A program made the position numbers and the translations under genes. Shown here in pieces: positions 37,100-49,235 of a stretch of 64,000 bases of DNA (position 1 is the first letter of the stretch; every line of letters starts with the position of its first letter). The stretch comes from Serinus canaria (lineage: Eukaryota; Chordata; Aves; Passeriformes; Fringillidae). The stretch spans positions 103,410,179 to 103,474,178 of the forward strand of contig NC_066316.1 of NCBI RefSeq assembly GCF_022539315.1. Direction: 5' to 3'. The notes under the pieces were generated by a model. That model ran no database searches and had not been told where the DNA came from. It saw nothing but the letters and a program-made list of their open reading frames with translations.

Positions 37100-39832
37100 T
37101 TAGAGGTGCACTCTTCATGTGAATGCTGAGGTGGCAGCTCTTTACTGCTTTTCCCAAGATCTCCAAAGACTGCAGTGCCTGCCTCTTGTGCAGTGATGAG
37201 GGAAGCTTTTCTCTTCAAGGAACAGGGAAACTTATTTCACAGGTAAATGGCTTTGTTCAGCTGAACCCCAATTCTCTTCCCCTCAGGTCAATGCACCATC
37301 AGCCTGCATGGCTGGAATGACCTTCCCTTAACCTTTCTGCCTGAAACTATTCTATTGACCACAGAATAATTAAGTGTAGATATCTGCTTGCATTGCTACA
37401 ATAATTATAAATCTGCATTTCCATCCAGCTTTCCTTTTCTTAATGCTGCCATAATGCCATTTACATTTGGATTGTTTTTCATCAATATAGCAATATTACT
37501 GTTTTTCATCAATAATACCAGTATTATCCCCAGTATTAAATTATCATCTAGCAGCAGAGGTTACTCCCTTTCCTGCTGATTTTTAACGCACAAAGAAATA
37601 AACCCTTTTGATAATTGTGCTGAGAACCCAGTGTCATTAAAGCCATACAGAGCCTGCACTTAGGTAAGATCTAAATCTAACCCTGCTCAGCAGAGAGGAA
37701 AGGAAGAAGAAATAGAGATCCCTCCTGCAAAACATCACCCATCTGCTGGGTGGGGGTGAAGCTCCCAGGTGCCCCCTGTTCTCCCAGCTTATCTCAACCA
37801 CACATCACACCTCTTCATGTTTTTTCATGCATTTACCTTTATGAGTACCAACACATTGTAATTCAATGCATTTCTGTAAAAAACTAGGCATTAAGGCAGA
37901 GATAATATGCAGTACACACGAGAGTTAATTAATTACATATTTTTCCAAATATTACTCTGGGGTAATCTCAGGATTTTTGTCTTCAGAACTTAAAACCTGG
38001 CTAATGTGAAGGTTCTGTGGAGCCTCTATCCTTTGAGACTTTTGCAAACCTGTCTGGAAAAATCCTGTAGGCAATCTTGTCTAGCTCTGAAGCTGGCCCT
38101 GCTCTTTGCAGGGTTCAGGCTGAAATCTCCAGTTCTTGTTACCAAGTGCCTTTTCCAATAATTCTCTGGAACTCTGATTCAAAAATTGACATCTGAAGAC
38201 AAAAGTCATGCCTCCATATAAAGTGTGCTCTGTTATACCACAAAGACCCTGGAATACCTTTGATTGGTTTATTTCCCCAAAAAGGGGGGGAAAAGCCCCT
38301 TGGAATGTGAATTGTGGCCCTTCCATCTGTATTCTTGTAAAGCCCATTATAACACATGAGGAAGGACCAACAGTGGCATTTTACCAGACATGATTACTCA
38401 GACAACTTTATTATCTGCAGTTAGCTGTACAGGAAGGACAAATGTAATTATTCATCCATTATGAGGTTTCTTTTGCTTTTTATATTTTCTTGCACATAAT
38501 GTCTGGCAAGTTGTAAGTAGCACCAACCTTTTCCAGACTTCCAAGTTAAGGTTCTTCACCCCTGCATTCACAGAGGGTTCAAGTGGTGTTACTCAAGACC
38601 GACTTCAACAGAAAGGGAGAATAACTGCAACAGCTTTCACAGGTGCACACAGATAAACCAAGTGTCATTTTCCCCTGAAGAGTGAAAACTTTCCCCTGGG
38701 AAGGGTGTTTCTGTGGATGACATACCACACAGAGCACCACAGCACATGCAGGAAAATAAATGTGTTGGATATACTCTAGGTGGGAGAAACCTCTGACCAA
38801 AAGTGACCATGGTGCAGGAATCAATTTGTTTCTTTTGTTCCCTCCTACAGAAGATGTTTGTTATCAGGCAGTCTAGGGATGTATGGAAATAAAATGACAG
38901 GGAATGAGTATGTGAGCTGTTTTCCTAAAAGCAGCCAAAGTAATTTATGATATCAAATTTAAAAGATAAAAAAAGACAGTCAGAGGAAGCCAGAGTTTTT
39001 TTAACAGCAATTGAAAATCTTTTCTTCCCTTGCCCACATGTCTCAGTAGAGAACAGAGCACATTTTAACAGCTCCCTCATTAAAGATGGTTGTTCAGAGC
39101 AGAGAGAAGGTTATGCAAGTCAGGGCAGATGTGAAGCTCCGTGCAGCTCTGAGAAGGAATACTTGGGAGCTACACTTCCATTGTGTGATTTCTTCATGAA
39201 AAAAACACAAAAGCAAAACTTCAGAACACTGAAATAAAACATCTGATCTTGTTCTACCTGAAGAAATTACAATAGAGAGTCAACATTTAAATTAAATAAT
39301 CCCAGGGAGCTTGGAAATAAAGCATCAAAATTGCAAGGTGAAAAGTTTCTAAACCACAGGAGCTAGCCAGAACTTGTTACGTTCCTGAGTGATAAACACA
39401 AAGTTCAGCTGATCTTTCATGGAAAAAAAATATAGTAAATTTCCCTTCTGGGGGTTATATTTACCCAGTCTTTTCAGGCTGCATTATCACCCACTGTAAT
39501 CTATTTAACTTCCATTCATGAGTCACTCTGACACTACACTGCTTTTCAGCTCTGTAAACAATACAAAAACTGAGCTCCTAGCTACAAATAAGGAAGGAAT
39601 TTTGAACATAATGTTTTTTTATCAATGAAACATATTGACACATGATGATACTGTTGTCAGTCATACTTCCATTGAAGTTAAAAGGAATAAGAACCAGCCA
39701 ATACTTGATAATTATTTCACAAATGTACTGCATAACCTCTGAAGACTAAGTCCTAACAGATATTAAACACAAGTGGTTCTACATAGTGATTCTATGATTT
39801 GCAGCACCTTTAATAATTTGCCATGATAAAAC

Positions 39833-39900
39833 TTCCAATGAAAAAATATGTATGTTAACGTAATAATATTTCCAATGAAAAAATGTGTATGCTAACTTAA
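39833..39900. repeat. Imperfect 37-bp tandem duplication
   Basis: ttccaatgaaaaaat begins at 39833 and again at 39870; the copies differ at a few positions and the second is slightly short. Confidence 0.85.
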
Positions 39901-40443
39901 AAAAACACACTTTAAAGGTAAGCATAATGTATAAAGTATATGGGAATGTAATATATACTTTATTAAAAATATTTTGCCATCATTTAAAGTTAGAAGTAAA
40001 ACAGTCATGTAACATTCATTCATTTTACAGATTCAGTATTATTGTAAGCAATAAATATATTATTAAAGTTGAGGCAACAAGGAAGAACAACACACTAAAC
40101 TGAGAATTAAATGGAGCCACATTTATATACTATAAAGTTGGAATGCATATTTGAGAGTGGCAAGCTCCCATCACTGAGCTCCTATCCCAGTAGGCAGGCA
40201 GTGAAGTCTTCTTGAAAGATGAAGTTCAGGTCCTCAGTCCTGGGGTGTGAGACTTGCAGAGAGAAACAAAACTATCCAAAAGTAGATTTGGTCTGAATTC
40301 AGACTCTGATCTCCAGGTCTGTCACCTGTGCTCCTGCAGGAGATCCCAGCCTCTCCCTGCACTCAAAGGCAAGCAGGCACAGGCATCACATGGCTCCTTC
40401 CACACCTGGACTCAGCACAGCTCTTCTTGGTGCACAATTCCTG

Positions 40444-40481
40444 GGAAAATACCTGCTTGATTGGAAAATACCTGCTTGATT
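40444..40481. repeat. Perfect 19-bp tandem duplication
   Basis: ggaaaatacctgcttgatt occurs twice head to tail without mismatch. Confidence 0.95.
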
Positions 40482-42211
40482 TCAGCTAAACTTACCCAAG
40501 TAACCCTGGCTTTGCAGAATGCTGGGGCATATTTGGCTGGTAATGGTTTTTCTGTGTCAGTAACAAAGTGACAAATCATGAAAGTGCATTGTTTTGCCAA
40601 AGGGAAAGGTTTAGGGAAAAACCATGAAAATTTTGCCTAGGTGCTGTGTCTATAGGAGAACCCAAGGCAATTATTTTGCACAGGAGAACCCATTTGAACT
40701 TCCTTCCTAGTGCCCAGATGGGTCCTTGCACGCAACCTGCTGGGTTCCTCCTGCAGTTCTAGGTAGGCAAGTTATCTATTACTTCCTCTCCTGAGCTGCT
40801 GGGAGCCTGATTATACACTGCTGATGTTTGCTTTCTCAGTTCAGGACTTGGCTGCACTTCCAAAAGAGATGCTGTTGTTAATGGTCAAAATGATCTCTGT
40901 GGCAGTCTCCACACAGCTAGAAACAATGCAGCAGTGGGGTAGAGATTTCTTGATGTGAAATGTGACAGTGACCTTGGAAGTCCTGCCTCAATCCTGCCTC
41001 CACACATACCATAAAATGCAGTATCCTTCATATTCTGTTACACCAGCTATAAAATAATGCAGTCTAGACATTGTCAGAACACTATTAGTGATAATAATAA
41101 TCACTATGTGAACAATGCACTATTAATAGAACACTATTAATGATATACCTTGCACCTTTAGTCTCTGAGGTCTTAAAAAACACCACTCTGCAAGCCTGTG
41201 CTGACTGAATGCCACTGACCATCAGCAGCTGATTATCCCACTAACCCAGACAAACAGCAGGGTAGCAATAAATAATAAATAATAGGCTGTTATTTGCTGT
41301 TTTGGCAGCAGATGTCATTTATAGAGCAGTTCACCCCTCGCCATGCTCAGTGTGTTAGATGAAATGAGGAGGAGGAGGACAAAGAGCTCTCAGCTCTGCT
41401 TCCAGTTCTGAGGTAAGGAGCCCTCCAGGGAACCATGAGGCTTCTCCAGGCTGCAGGAAGGTCTGGGCCATATAATAACAGCTCACGGGCCATGAAATTT
41501 TACACAGAGAGTGTGTGTGATTCACTCCTGGGTATTGCCATACCCTCAGTGAAATCTCACCAGTGACTGCAAAAGGAGAAGGCTCAGGGATGGAGATGAG
41601 CAGTTCATAAAAACCCATGGGTGACACTCATGGATCAGTTCCAGAAGGCTTTGAAGGAAGCACTTGGGCTGCCTGGAGCCTGGTACTCGCCTGTCTTCCC
41701 AGGCAGGTTTTGCAACTTCCTGGGAACAAAGTTCCACCAAGGCTGGATGGTTCCTGACATCCACTCTGGGAGCCCTTTGGGCTGTGTTTTTGCAAACTGG
41801 CCTGGCTGCAGCACAGGCAGCCCAGGGGCCTGAACCCCACTGGGATTACACCAAGATTCATGATTTGGCACAGGAAACAGCATAAGATGTGGTCTCAGGT
41901 CTGCCATCTCCCTCCTTTCTTCTGCATGGTGGTTTGGAACCCCAGGCTGGACCCATGCTCCTGTGTATTTATCCCCTTCTGTCCCCAGTCCCACAGCTGC
42001 TCATGCAGAGCCCACAGGGTCCCTTGCCTGCCCAAACCTTCCTGTTGCTCACTCCTTGGACCACAGAAACTCTGCTGGGGAACCAGCTTCTGCCCTGGGG
42101 CACCACCCATCCTCATGGCTGAGATTCCAGCATCAGGAGGGGGGGAGAGTGGTCCCAGAAACTGTGCCCCACTGGGATGTGCCTCAAGCCGGTGCTGCAG
42201 AGATGGAATTT

Positions 42212-42355
42212 GACTCATAAAATAATCTGAGCTGAAAAGGAGCCACAAGGTTTATCTAGTCCAGCTCCTGGCCCTGCACAGGACTAAAACAAGAGTCACA
42301 CCATGGCCTGAGAGAGTTGTCCAAACTCTTCTTGAATTATGAAAGTTCAAATCCC
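42212..42355 (-). mobile_element. CR1 LINE fragment, older subfamily
   Basis: The plus strand reads gagctgaaaaggagccacaa, then gtccagctcctggccctgca, then aagagtcacaccatggcctg and gagttgtccaaactcttctt, the reverse complement of an older CR1 3' region. Weak CR1-like text may continue to about 42500. Confidence 0.75.
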
Positions 42356-43213
42356 TCTGAATTGTTGAAGGATAGAAGTGCATAAAAAACTGAATAAAAT
42401 CATTTCTTTCCTCTTTGCTGCCTTACTAAAAGTGTATGGGCAAACATTTCACCCCTCAGGCTTGTTGTCACTCTTTTCTGAAGCTCTGAGCCTTCCCAAC
42501 TGCTGAACACTCATCTGTCTGCTGGCACATCACAGACTGAAGGCACATCTTTTTCTACTTGCACATAGTGAGGAGAAAAATTCCATTTGTTGAGAGATGC
42601 TTATTGAAAGATGTTTAACTGAGTTTTGTGAAAGAAAAACCTCCAAAGAGTGCTGCTGGAAAGGTGAGCCTTGCATTTATTATGGAAGATACAAGGGCAG
42701 GTAAGCAAGCCCAGCATGTGTTTAGCAGTCTGGCTAGAGCAAAGTACAAATAAAAAGTCCCTCAACAGCCACCACAGAAACCAGTGGACTGCCTTTTTTA
42801 AAAAGGAAAATCTATCTTTAAAAATTTAAAAATTCACTCCGTGCTCCCTTGATCACTCTGGCTTCAGGTAGCTGGCAATGCTCCTGAACTCCTGGGCCAA
42901 GATGGATGTTCCCCTGTCCCAGGGGAAGGAGGGGCAGTGGGGACTCCAGTGGGAAAATGTGCCACCATCCAGCTGCTGCTCCATCATCACAGCAAGGGAC
43001 AGGACACTGCAGTGCTCCCTGACCTGCTCTAGCACAGACTCAGCTTCCATGAATCCAGGCACTAAATGAAAGGATGGCTTTGTGTTCCCAACATTTATGC
43101 CTGGTGTGCTTGTCCTCTGCCAAGACATGGAACAAGTGTGCTCACCCCAGTTTCTTCATCGTGTCTGTAGGCTGGAAATAATTTACACTTAATATTTTTT
43201 AAATTCCCAATTT
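42356..43213. other. No gene seen between CR1 and LTR
   Basis: Unique DNA, possibly with faint CR1 text up to 42500. Confidence 0.5.
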
Positions 43214-43218
43214 CACAT

Positions 43219-43656
43219 TGTCCTAGTTTTGGCCAAGGCCATGAACAGGATGGAGCCTGGAGCTGTGTGGGCACCTCTGGGTTGTTATTCTGCACCACTC
43301 ACATCCCTGAAGGGGGTAGAACTATGGAATTTTCACTTCCAACGAGAAAGGGGGATGGCTTGCAGTCAGGAAGGAAAAGGTGCATGCAGAAAGTCTGGGG
43401 GACAAATTTTTTTTCCTGTCTCAGGAGCTGTGTAGCACAGGCTCAGGTCAGTGAGAATATTTTCTGTATGTAAATTGCCCTCTTTTTGTATACTTTTGTT
43501 ATTAATATTGTTGCTGTCACTGTTTGTTTTCTTATTGCTGTTTGTAGTAAATTGTCCTCAGCTCAGCTCAGAATTTCTACCTTTTGTCTCTCTCTGCCTC
43601 AGGATGGGGGAAGGGAGAAGCTCCATGGGATTCAATTTCCAGCTTAAACCATGATG
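43219..43656 (+). mobile_element. Solo LTR of an endogenous retrovirus (ERVL-like)
   Basis: A 438-bp element starting TGTCCTAGTTTTGG and ending GCTTAAACCATGATG, imperfect inverted ends of the TGTCCTGGTTT/AAACCAGGACA type common in avian ERVL-like LTRs. A 5-bp duplication CACAT lies at 43214-43218 and 43657-43661. The segment tgctgtttgtagtaaattgt and the following C/T-rich text fit the 3' part of such LTRs. The terminal CA has mutated. Confidence 0.8.
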
Positions 43657-43661
43657 CACAT

Positions 43662-46205
43662 TTACAAGTTACTTCAATTTTAAAATCACTTAACAGAGTG
43701 TACCCAGGTTTTGCCTCTCCCTTCAATCTTCATTAATAAATAAAATCAGCCAGGGACCATTTGCTTGCTCTGGGGCAGAGCAGCCCCGTGCAGCTCCCAT
43801 GCACATGGCTGAGCTCTGTTCCTGCCCCATGCACTCTGGCCGAGGGAGAGCCAACCTCAGGGGAAAATCATCACCCTGAGGTGTTCCCTGGCTGGTTCAG
43901 GGTGCTGTTGGAGCAGTGCTAGGCAGTACAAGCCAGCAGTGATGGGGTCCATGCTAACAGCTGGACGTGCTTGTTGTGTGGCTGAAGCCCCACTCCTGCC
44001 TCATTTTATGGCCCAGCACAGATGTACCTGGGGAGAATTCATCCATCCCAGCTTAGTTCTCTAAATCCTGATGCCTTCTAGTTATTTGTAGCATATGCTC
44101 CTTAATAGCACAGGTAGAAAAAAGAGTTGACAATTTTATTTAATTTATGTCATGATTTATCTCATTAATTTTCAACTCAGGAACTCCATGGCTGTGGCCA
44201 GGCAGGGTGTCAAGCTCTGCAAGCGTGGCCTGTAAAAGCTTAAGAACTGCATCTGCAGAGGTGAGAAAGTCAGAAGAAGTACACAGGCAGATGGCTCGGG
44301 GGACAGAGCATGCTCAGAGTACAAGGTCGAGGAAAACCTGATGAAACAAAAATAATTCTGAAATGTAACACCCACACAGCCACTCATGCTTCACCATAGA
44401 GAATCATAGTTAATGTTAAAAAGATTTTCCTAAGGGATCCTGTCAATGTCCTGGAGAACGAGAAAGTTAATCTGCATCCTCCCATGGTCAAGGACCACAA
44501 GGTCTTCTTCAACAGGACTGGATAAACTTGATACATTTTCAGGAAGAAATAAAGCCCACAAAGACCATTACCTTGCTATATTTCTTCTTCACTAAACACC
44601 TTCATGTCTTGGATAGCTTCAGCCACGCTGTGAATGGGAGTTTGGGTTTTCCAGGCAGCCCCTGCACAGCCAAAGCCCAAGGGCAGGTTCCTATGGTGAC
44701 TGAGCACTGTAATCCTTTTTGCCTGGCTCTTAGGAAGTGCTTTGCAAAGTAGGAATGAAACCCTACTCTGCTTAAAACCTTTTCCATAAGATTTATTCAC
44801 CTGTGGCCTGGCAAGCGATTAACCAGCAGCATTACTTTACTCCCGAGGCAAGTGATAGGCACTTGAAGCCTTGAGTGTGTCTCTATTAGTTCTTAGGTGT
44901 AACTATTTTTAGGATTCAGGAATTGCTAGGGCTGAAAGCTTGGAGATGTAATATCTGTCATTATGTGCATAATTCTTTTTCACAAAAAAGATGGCTTTAC
45001 TGAACTTACACTGTTTTGTTATGGATGGCATCTCACACAGCAAATGCATTGTACACTGGTGGCAAAGCAGGTATTAATGTAGTTTATTTAATTTTCTAGC
45101 AAAAACAATGAAGAGTCAGATTAGACTTCATGTAATTCACAATGTATGCCATTGAATTCTGAGTCCTGTGCAAGTGAAGAAAATGACCTTCTCTAGCCTG
45201 GTCATACTAGTTTGAACTGAAGGATGTCAATATTTTAGCCCCAGAATTCAACATTAAACTTTTCATTTATCAGCTAAAATGAGGCCTACCACATCTGCCA
45301 GAGGAGGTGAGAGATGAGTTTCCCGTGTGGGTTCCCAGGAACTGCACACCCTGTCAAACTCCTGCTTTGCAGGAGGATGCTCAAGAACCATCTGGAGACT
45401 TGAGGAGCTCCGTGTGCTGCCGTAAGCTGCCACACACACATCACTGCCCGCTCGCTGCTGTCAGAGGCCGTGTCACCTCCGGGCTGCCAAACAGGGGCAG
45501 GGCTCACCTGGGGCCGTGGGCACCGGGACTGCCCCTCTGCCTGCAGCGAGCTGGTTCTGCTGCTGCTGGAGACAAACGTGCCCGCAGGTTCTAGCTGACC
45601 TTTACAAATCGCTCCTGTCACTCCTTGTTAGGAATCTTCTGAGCACTGACAGGAAAAACAAGTCACCCTGTGAGCAGCGGGACTAATTGGTCTTTTCCTG
45701 TGCTCGAAGCGTTCCTTACAAAGCTCTTTCTCTCTTCATTCAGTTATCTAACACGGGCTGAACTCTGCAACCTCTCCCTCAGTCAGGCTCTGATGGACTC
45801 TGCTTTCTTTTCCTATTTCTGTGAAACCCGTGGAAAATAAAGACCTTTGCAATGGCTTCCTACTGTGCCGGCAGTCCTGTGAGTGCAGTTTTTGTGTAGG
45901 TGTTGTACCTGACTCAGCTTATCAACACTGGGGTATCATAAATGTCAGGGTCTCTTCCCTAGGAAGGGAGTATTGCTTAATCATGTTAATTTAACCCATT
46001 TTACCATACTTCTAATCTTGGTCAGTGTAGGAGGACCTCTCAAAGTGCTCCTGTACCTAGCAAGCACACACAGTATTCATCTGATGTCAGCAGCCAGGAG
46101 TGCATGGAAGAGCTGCTAAACGTACTAGAATCCTGAAATGGTTACAGATGTCCTGCAACTTATTGCTGCTGAAATTTGATTGCATGTAAATCTATTTTTG
46201 CACAA
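43662..46205. other. No gene seen
   Basis: Unique noncoding DNA. 45430-45600 is somewhat CpG-richer but has no exon or promoter structure I can support. Confidence 0.55.
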
Positions 46206-46570
46206 TGAACCACAGAGTGGTTTGGGTTGGAAGGGACTTTAAAGACATCTAGCTACATGCAGATGCTCTCCTGTCATGGGCAGGGACACCTTCCACTATC
46301 CCAGGTTACTCAAAGCCCCATCCAGCCTGGCCTTGAACACTTCTATGGATGGGGTATCCACATCTTCTCTGCACAACCCATTCCAGTGTTTCACCATCCT
46401 CACAGGAAAGAATTTCTTCTTAACATCTTACCTAAACCTACCCTCTCTCAGTTTAAAGCCATTCTCCTTTGTCCAATCACTCCATAACCTTGTAGACGGT
46501 CCCTCTTCAGCTCTCTTGAAGCCCTTTCTGGTACTGGAAGGTGCTATAGGGTCTCCCCAGGGCCTTCTCC
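46206..46570 (-). mobile_element. CR1 LINE, about 365-bp 3' fragment
   Basis: On the plus strand, gaaccacagagtggtttggg and ttggaagggactttaaag lead into catgggcagggacaccttcc, gatggggtatccacatcttc, gaatttcttcttaacatctt and ggtctccccagggccttctc: a near-complete, low-divergence inverted CR1 3' region. Plus-strand open frames here are artefacts. Confidence 0.92.
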
Positions 46571-48099
46571 TTGCTGGTTATTTTGACATGCTTACAGTCC
46601 AGCTGGCTTTTCCCCCTGGACTGACTTTCCATCAGGAAGGCAGGCACACACGAAGCTCCATTAGCCAGCTTTTGCCTCCTGAGTTCTCTTCCCTGGGAAG
46701 CAAACAAAGGCCCAGGTTTCTGCAATTAAGACATTCAGAGCTGGTTGTATTTCACCATGATTCTTGCTCCTGAAGGACTTTGGGCTGCCCTTTGGCCTTC
46801 CTCCCTTGCATAGGCAGAACCATGCAAGAACAACAGGAACATGAGAACCTGCACAGGACAGCTCCTTCAGCCTGAGCTCTCCAGACTTCAAAAACCACAC
46901 AGTGACATTGACCACAGGACAGACAGACAGGAAATTCCACCAACCACGGTGGCTGCTGGCATGAGATCCTGCTCCTGTCCCCTCAGCAGATTCCTTCCTG
47001 CCTGTTGCTGATTCACCACCACCAGCTGCTCACATCTTCAGGCACTGTCCTGCCTGGTGGCCCTGGAAAGCTCCTCCAGAGGAGGAGCTCCATCCTGAAC
47101 TTCAGTTATTGTTTTTTCATTTTCCTTTAGTCAGATACACTTTGTTTTGCAAACATTATTGTAAAACTATTTCATTTTTTAGCAACAAAATCATCAAGTA
47201 CTGGCAGATCCTGATGGTATGTGATGTTTCCCAACAAGTGAGCATCAGCTATGTCTGAATGGGGTCAGACCTCACACCACAGGTGATGCTCTCTGGGTAC
47301 CTGAAACAGCACAGGGCTTCAACCAAAGAAGTCAAAGGAAAAGCACTGCAGGCAGAGTATGACTGATCTCAGGTGTTGTATTTCTTTCTCTTGGTTATGG
47401 CCTATCACAATTGATATTTGGTAATTTCTCAAGAAAAGAAAATGACATTTGGTTCAGGTTTAGTAAGTTCCATGAAACTTTTGTCCTGGTGTGTATACCT
47501 TCATCTGTGTATTTATAAGATCTCCCTTGTTATCTATGTGTCTCATGTCAGCACCAGTCAGGGTTTAGCTGAACAACTCTTTCAACAGAAATATGATTTT
47601 CAAGCCCCTCACAAACTTTCATTATCTGAGGTCACACAGGATGTGGCACCTGAGAGATGCCTCATTCTGGTCAAAGCCACCCATCCCTAGGGATGACCAA
47701 GGTGCTCAGCAGTGTTGCAGGCAGGAGGCAGGGCAGGAAGATAACTCCACCAAAACCCAGCTCTTGGTTTCACACTGACCACAGACGTGGGACTGATAAC
47801 TGAAGAATAATCCTTGTAGAAACAGGCACTCACAGCCTTTTTTATTTCAGAAAAAAAGGATTTAGGATTGAGCACAGATTCTTTCAAACAAATTTATCTT
47901 ATCAATTACGTGCATCTGTACAGACTTTTGCTGTAGGATTGTAAAAACTTGCAAGCCTTCTCTCTACTAACTTTTCAGTCACTACTGAAAGGTGATGTTT
48001 TTTTCCCTTAATAGAGAAAGATATTAAACCACAGCTGATGACCTGGGTGGAGAACAGCATTACCACCTACAAGATCCAAAGTGATTAGTTGTTTGTCAG
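46571..48099. other. No gene seen between two CR1 copies
   Basis: Unique noncoding DNA. Confidence 0.55.
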
Positions 48100-49235
48100 A
48101 GAATCACAGAATATCAGGTTGGGAGGGACCTCAAGGTTCATCTGGTCCAAACTTTCTTGGCAAAAGCCTGGTCCAGGCAAGATGGCCCTCTACCCTATTG
48201 AGCCAAATCTCAGAAGTGTCCAGCGCTGAGGAACTCGCCACTCTCCTGGGGAGATTATTCCCATGGCTTGTCTAGACTGTAACACATCAGTTTCTCTAGG
48301 AGGGGGCTGTGGGAAACTGTATCAAAAGCCTCTGAGAAATCTAGGTAAACAATGTCCGCTGCTGGCCCCGCATCAACCAAGCAGGTTACTTTATTGCAGA
48401 AGGCAATGCAGGTTTGCTTGTTACTTTATTGCAGAAGGCAATGCAGGTTTGTTTGTTACTTTATTGCAGAAGGCAATGCAGGTTTGTTTGTTACTTTATT
48501 GCAGAAGGCAATGCAGGTTTGTTTGTTACTTTATTGCAGAAGGCAATGCAGGTTTGTTTGTTACTTTATTGCAGAAGGCAATGCAGGTTTGTTTGTTACT
48601 TTATTGCAGAAGGCAATCAGGTTCGTCAAGCACGATTTGCCTGTGGTGAACCTGAGCTGGCTTTGCCCAATCATGTTTCATCTGCCTTGTGACAGCTCCC
48701 AGGAGGATTCGCTCCATAACTTTCCCAGGGACTGAAGTAAGACTGATGGGCCTGTAATTTCCTGGGTCCTCTTTTAAGCCTTTCTTGAACATGGGGGTGA
48801 CCTTACCTTTCTTCCAGTCTTCTGGGATGTCCTTCGATCTTCATGACTTCTCAAAGATCACAGTCACCTCAGCCCTGACATCAGCCAGGTCTCTGGACAC
48901 CCTCAGGTGGATGCTGTCAGAGCCCATCAAGGTGCAGGGGCCAAGCTCCTGTAATTGCTCACAGACCAGCCCTTCCTTCACCAACTGTGGGTCTGTGTTT
49001 TTGTTCTGTTCTCAGCCTGGATTTTTGTTCTGAAGGCCTGAGGGTCCAGCAGTGCTGGCAAAGACAGGAGAGAAAAAAGTGTTGAGAACCTCTGCCTTTC
49101 CTGTGTTATTGATGACTAATTCAGCTTTCCTGTTGGACAGCAGGCCAACATTTTCTTTCTATTTCCTCTTCTTGTTTACATACATGGAGAACCCTTTCTT
49201 ATAGGTTTTGGCAACAGCTTCTTGTAGGTTTTGAG
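48100..49235 (-). mobile_element. CR1 LINE, about 1.1 kb with reverse-transcriptase remnant
   Basis: Starts on the plus strand with agaatcacagaatatcaggt followed by tgggagggacctcaagg, the inverted 3' end, and extends into reverse-transcriptase sequence. The minus-strand frame 48792-48601 reads LKEDPGNYRPISLTSVPGKV followed by MERILL, a classic non-LTR reverse-transcriptase block. The element is 5'-truncated and disabled by stops, a tandem expansion (48385-48617) and a local duplication near 49205-49245. Confidence 0.92.
48385..48617. repeat. 35-bp minisatellite inside the CR1 reverse-transcriptase region
   Basis: Six full 35-bp units starting at 48385, 48420, 48455, 48490, 48525 and 48560, plus a 23-bp partial at 48595. 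The only difference I see is one C/T change in the first unit. Each unit contains gttactttattgcagaaggc. The unit derives from the CR1 sequence at its right edge, where the match continues imperfectly into ordinary CR1. Confidence 0.97.

Larger units (their letters stand above)
33231..42211. other. No gene seen
   Basis: About 9 kb of unique, AT-rich noncoding DNA with microsatellites (36036, 37031) and small tandem duplications (39833, 40444). Confidence 0.5.

Noticed and set aside
37006..37166. Frames rich in Lys, Phe or Tyr-Ile
   Set aside because: Translation of the A33-(TA)n microsatellite.
46276..46773. 165-codon plus-strand open frame
   Set aside because: Mostly the antisense of a CR1 3' region (46206-46570).
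48263..48735. Three overlapping plus-strand frames with repeated Cys/Leu/Tyr-rich text
   Set aside because: All three come from the 35-bp minisatellite, whose unit lacks plus-strand stops.
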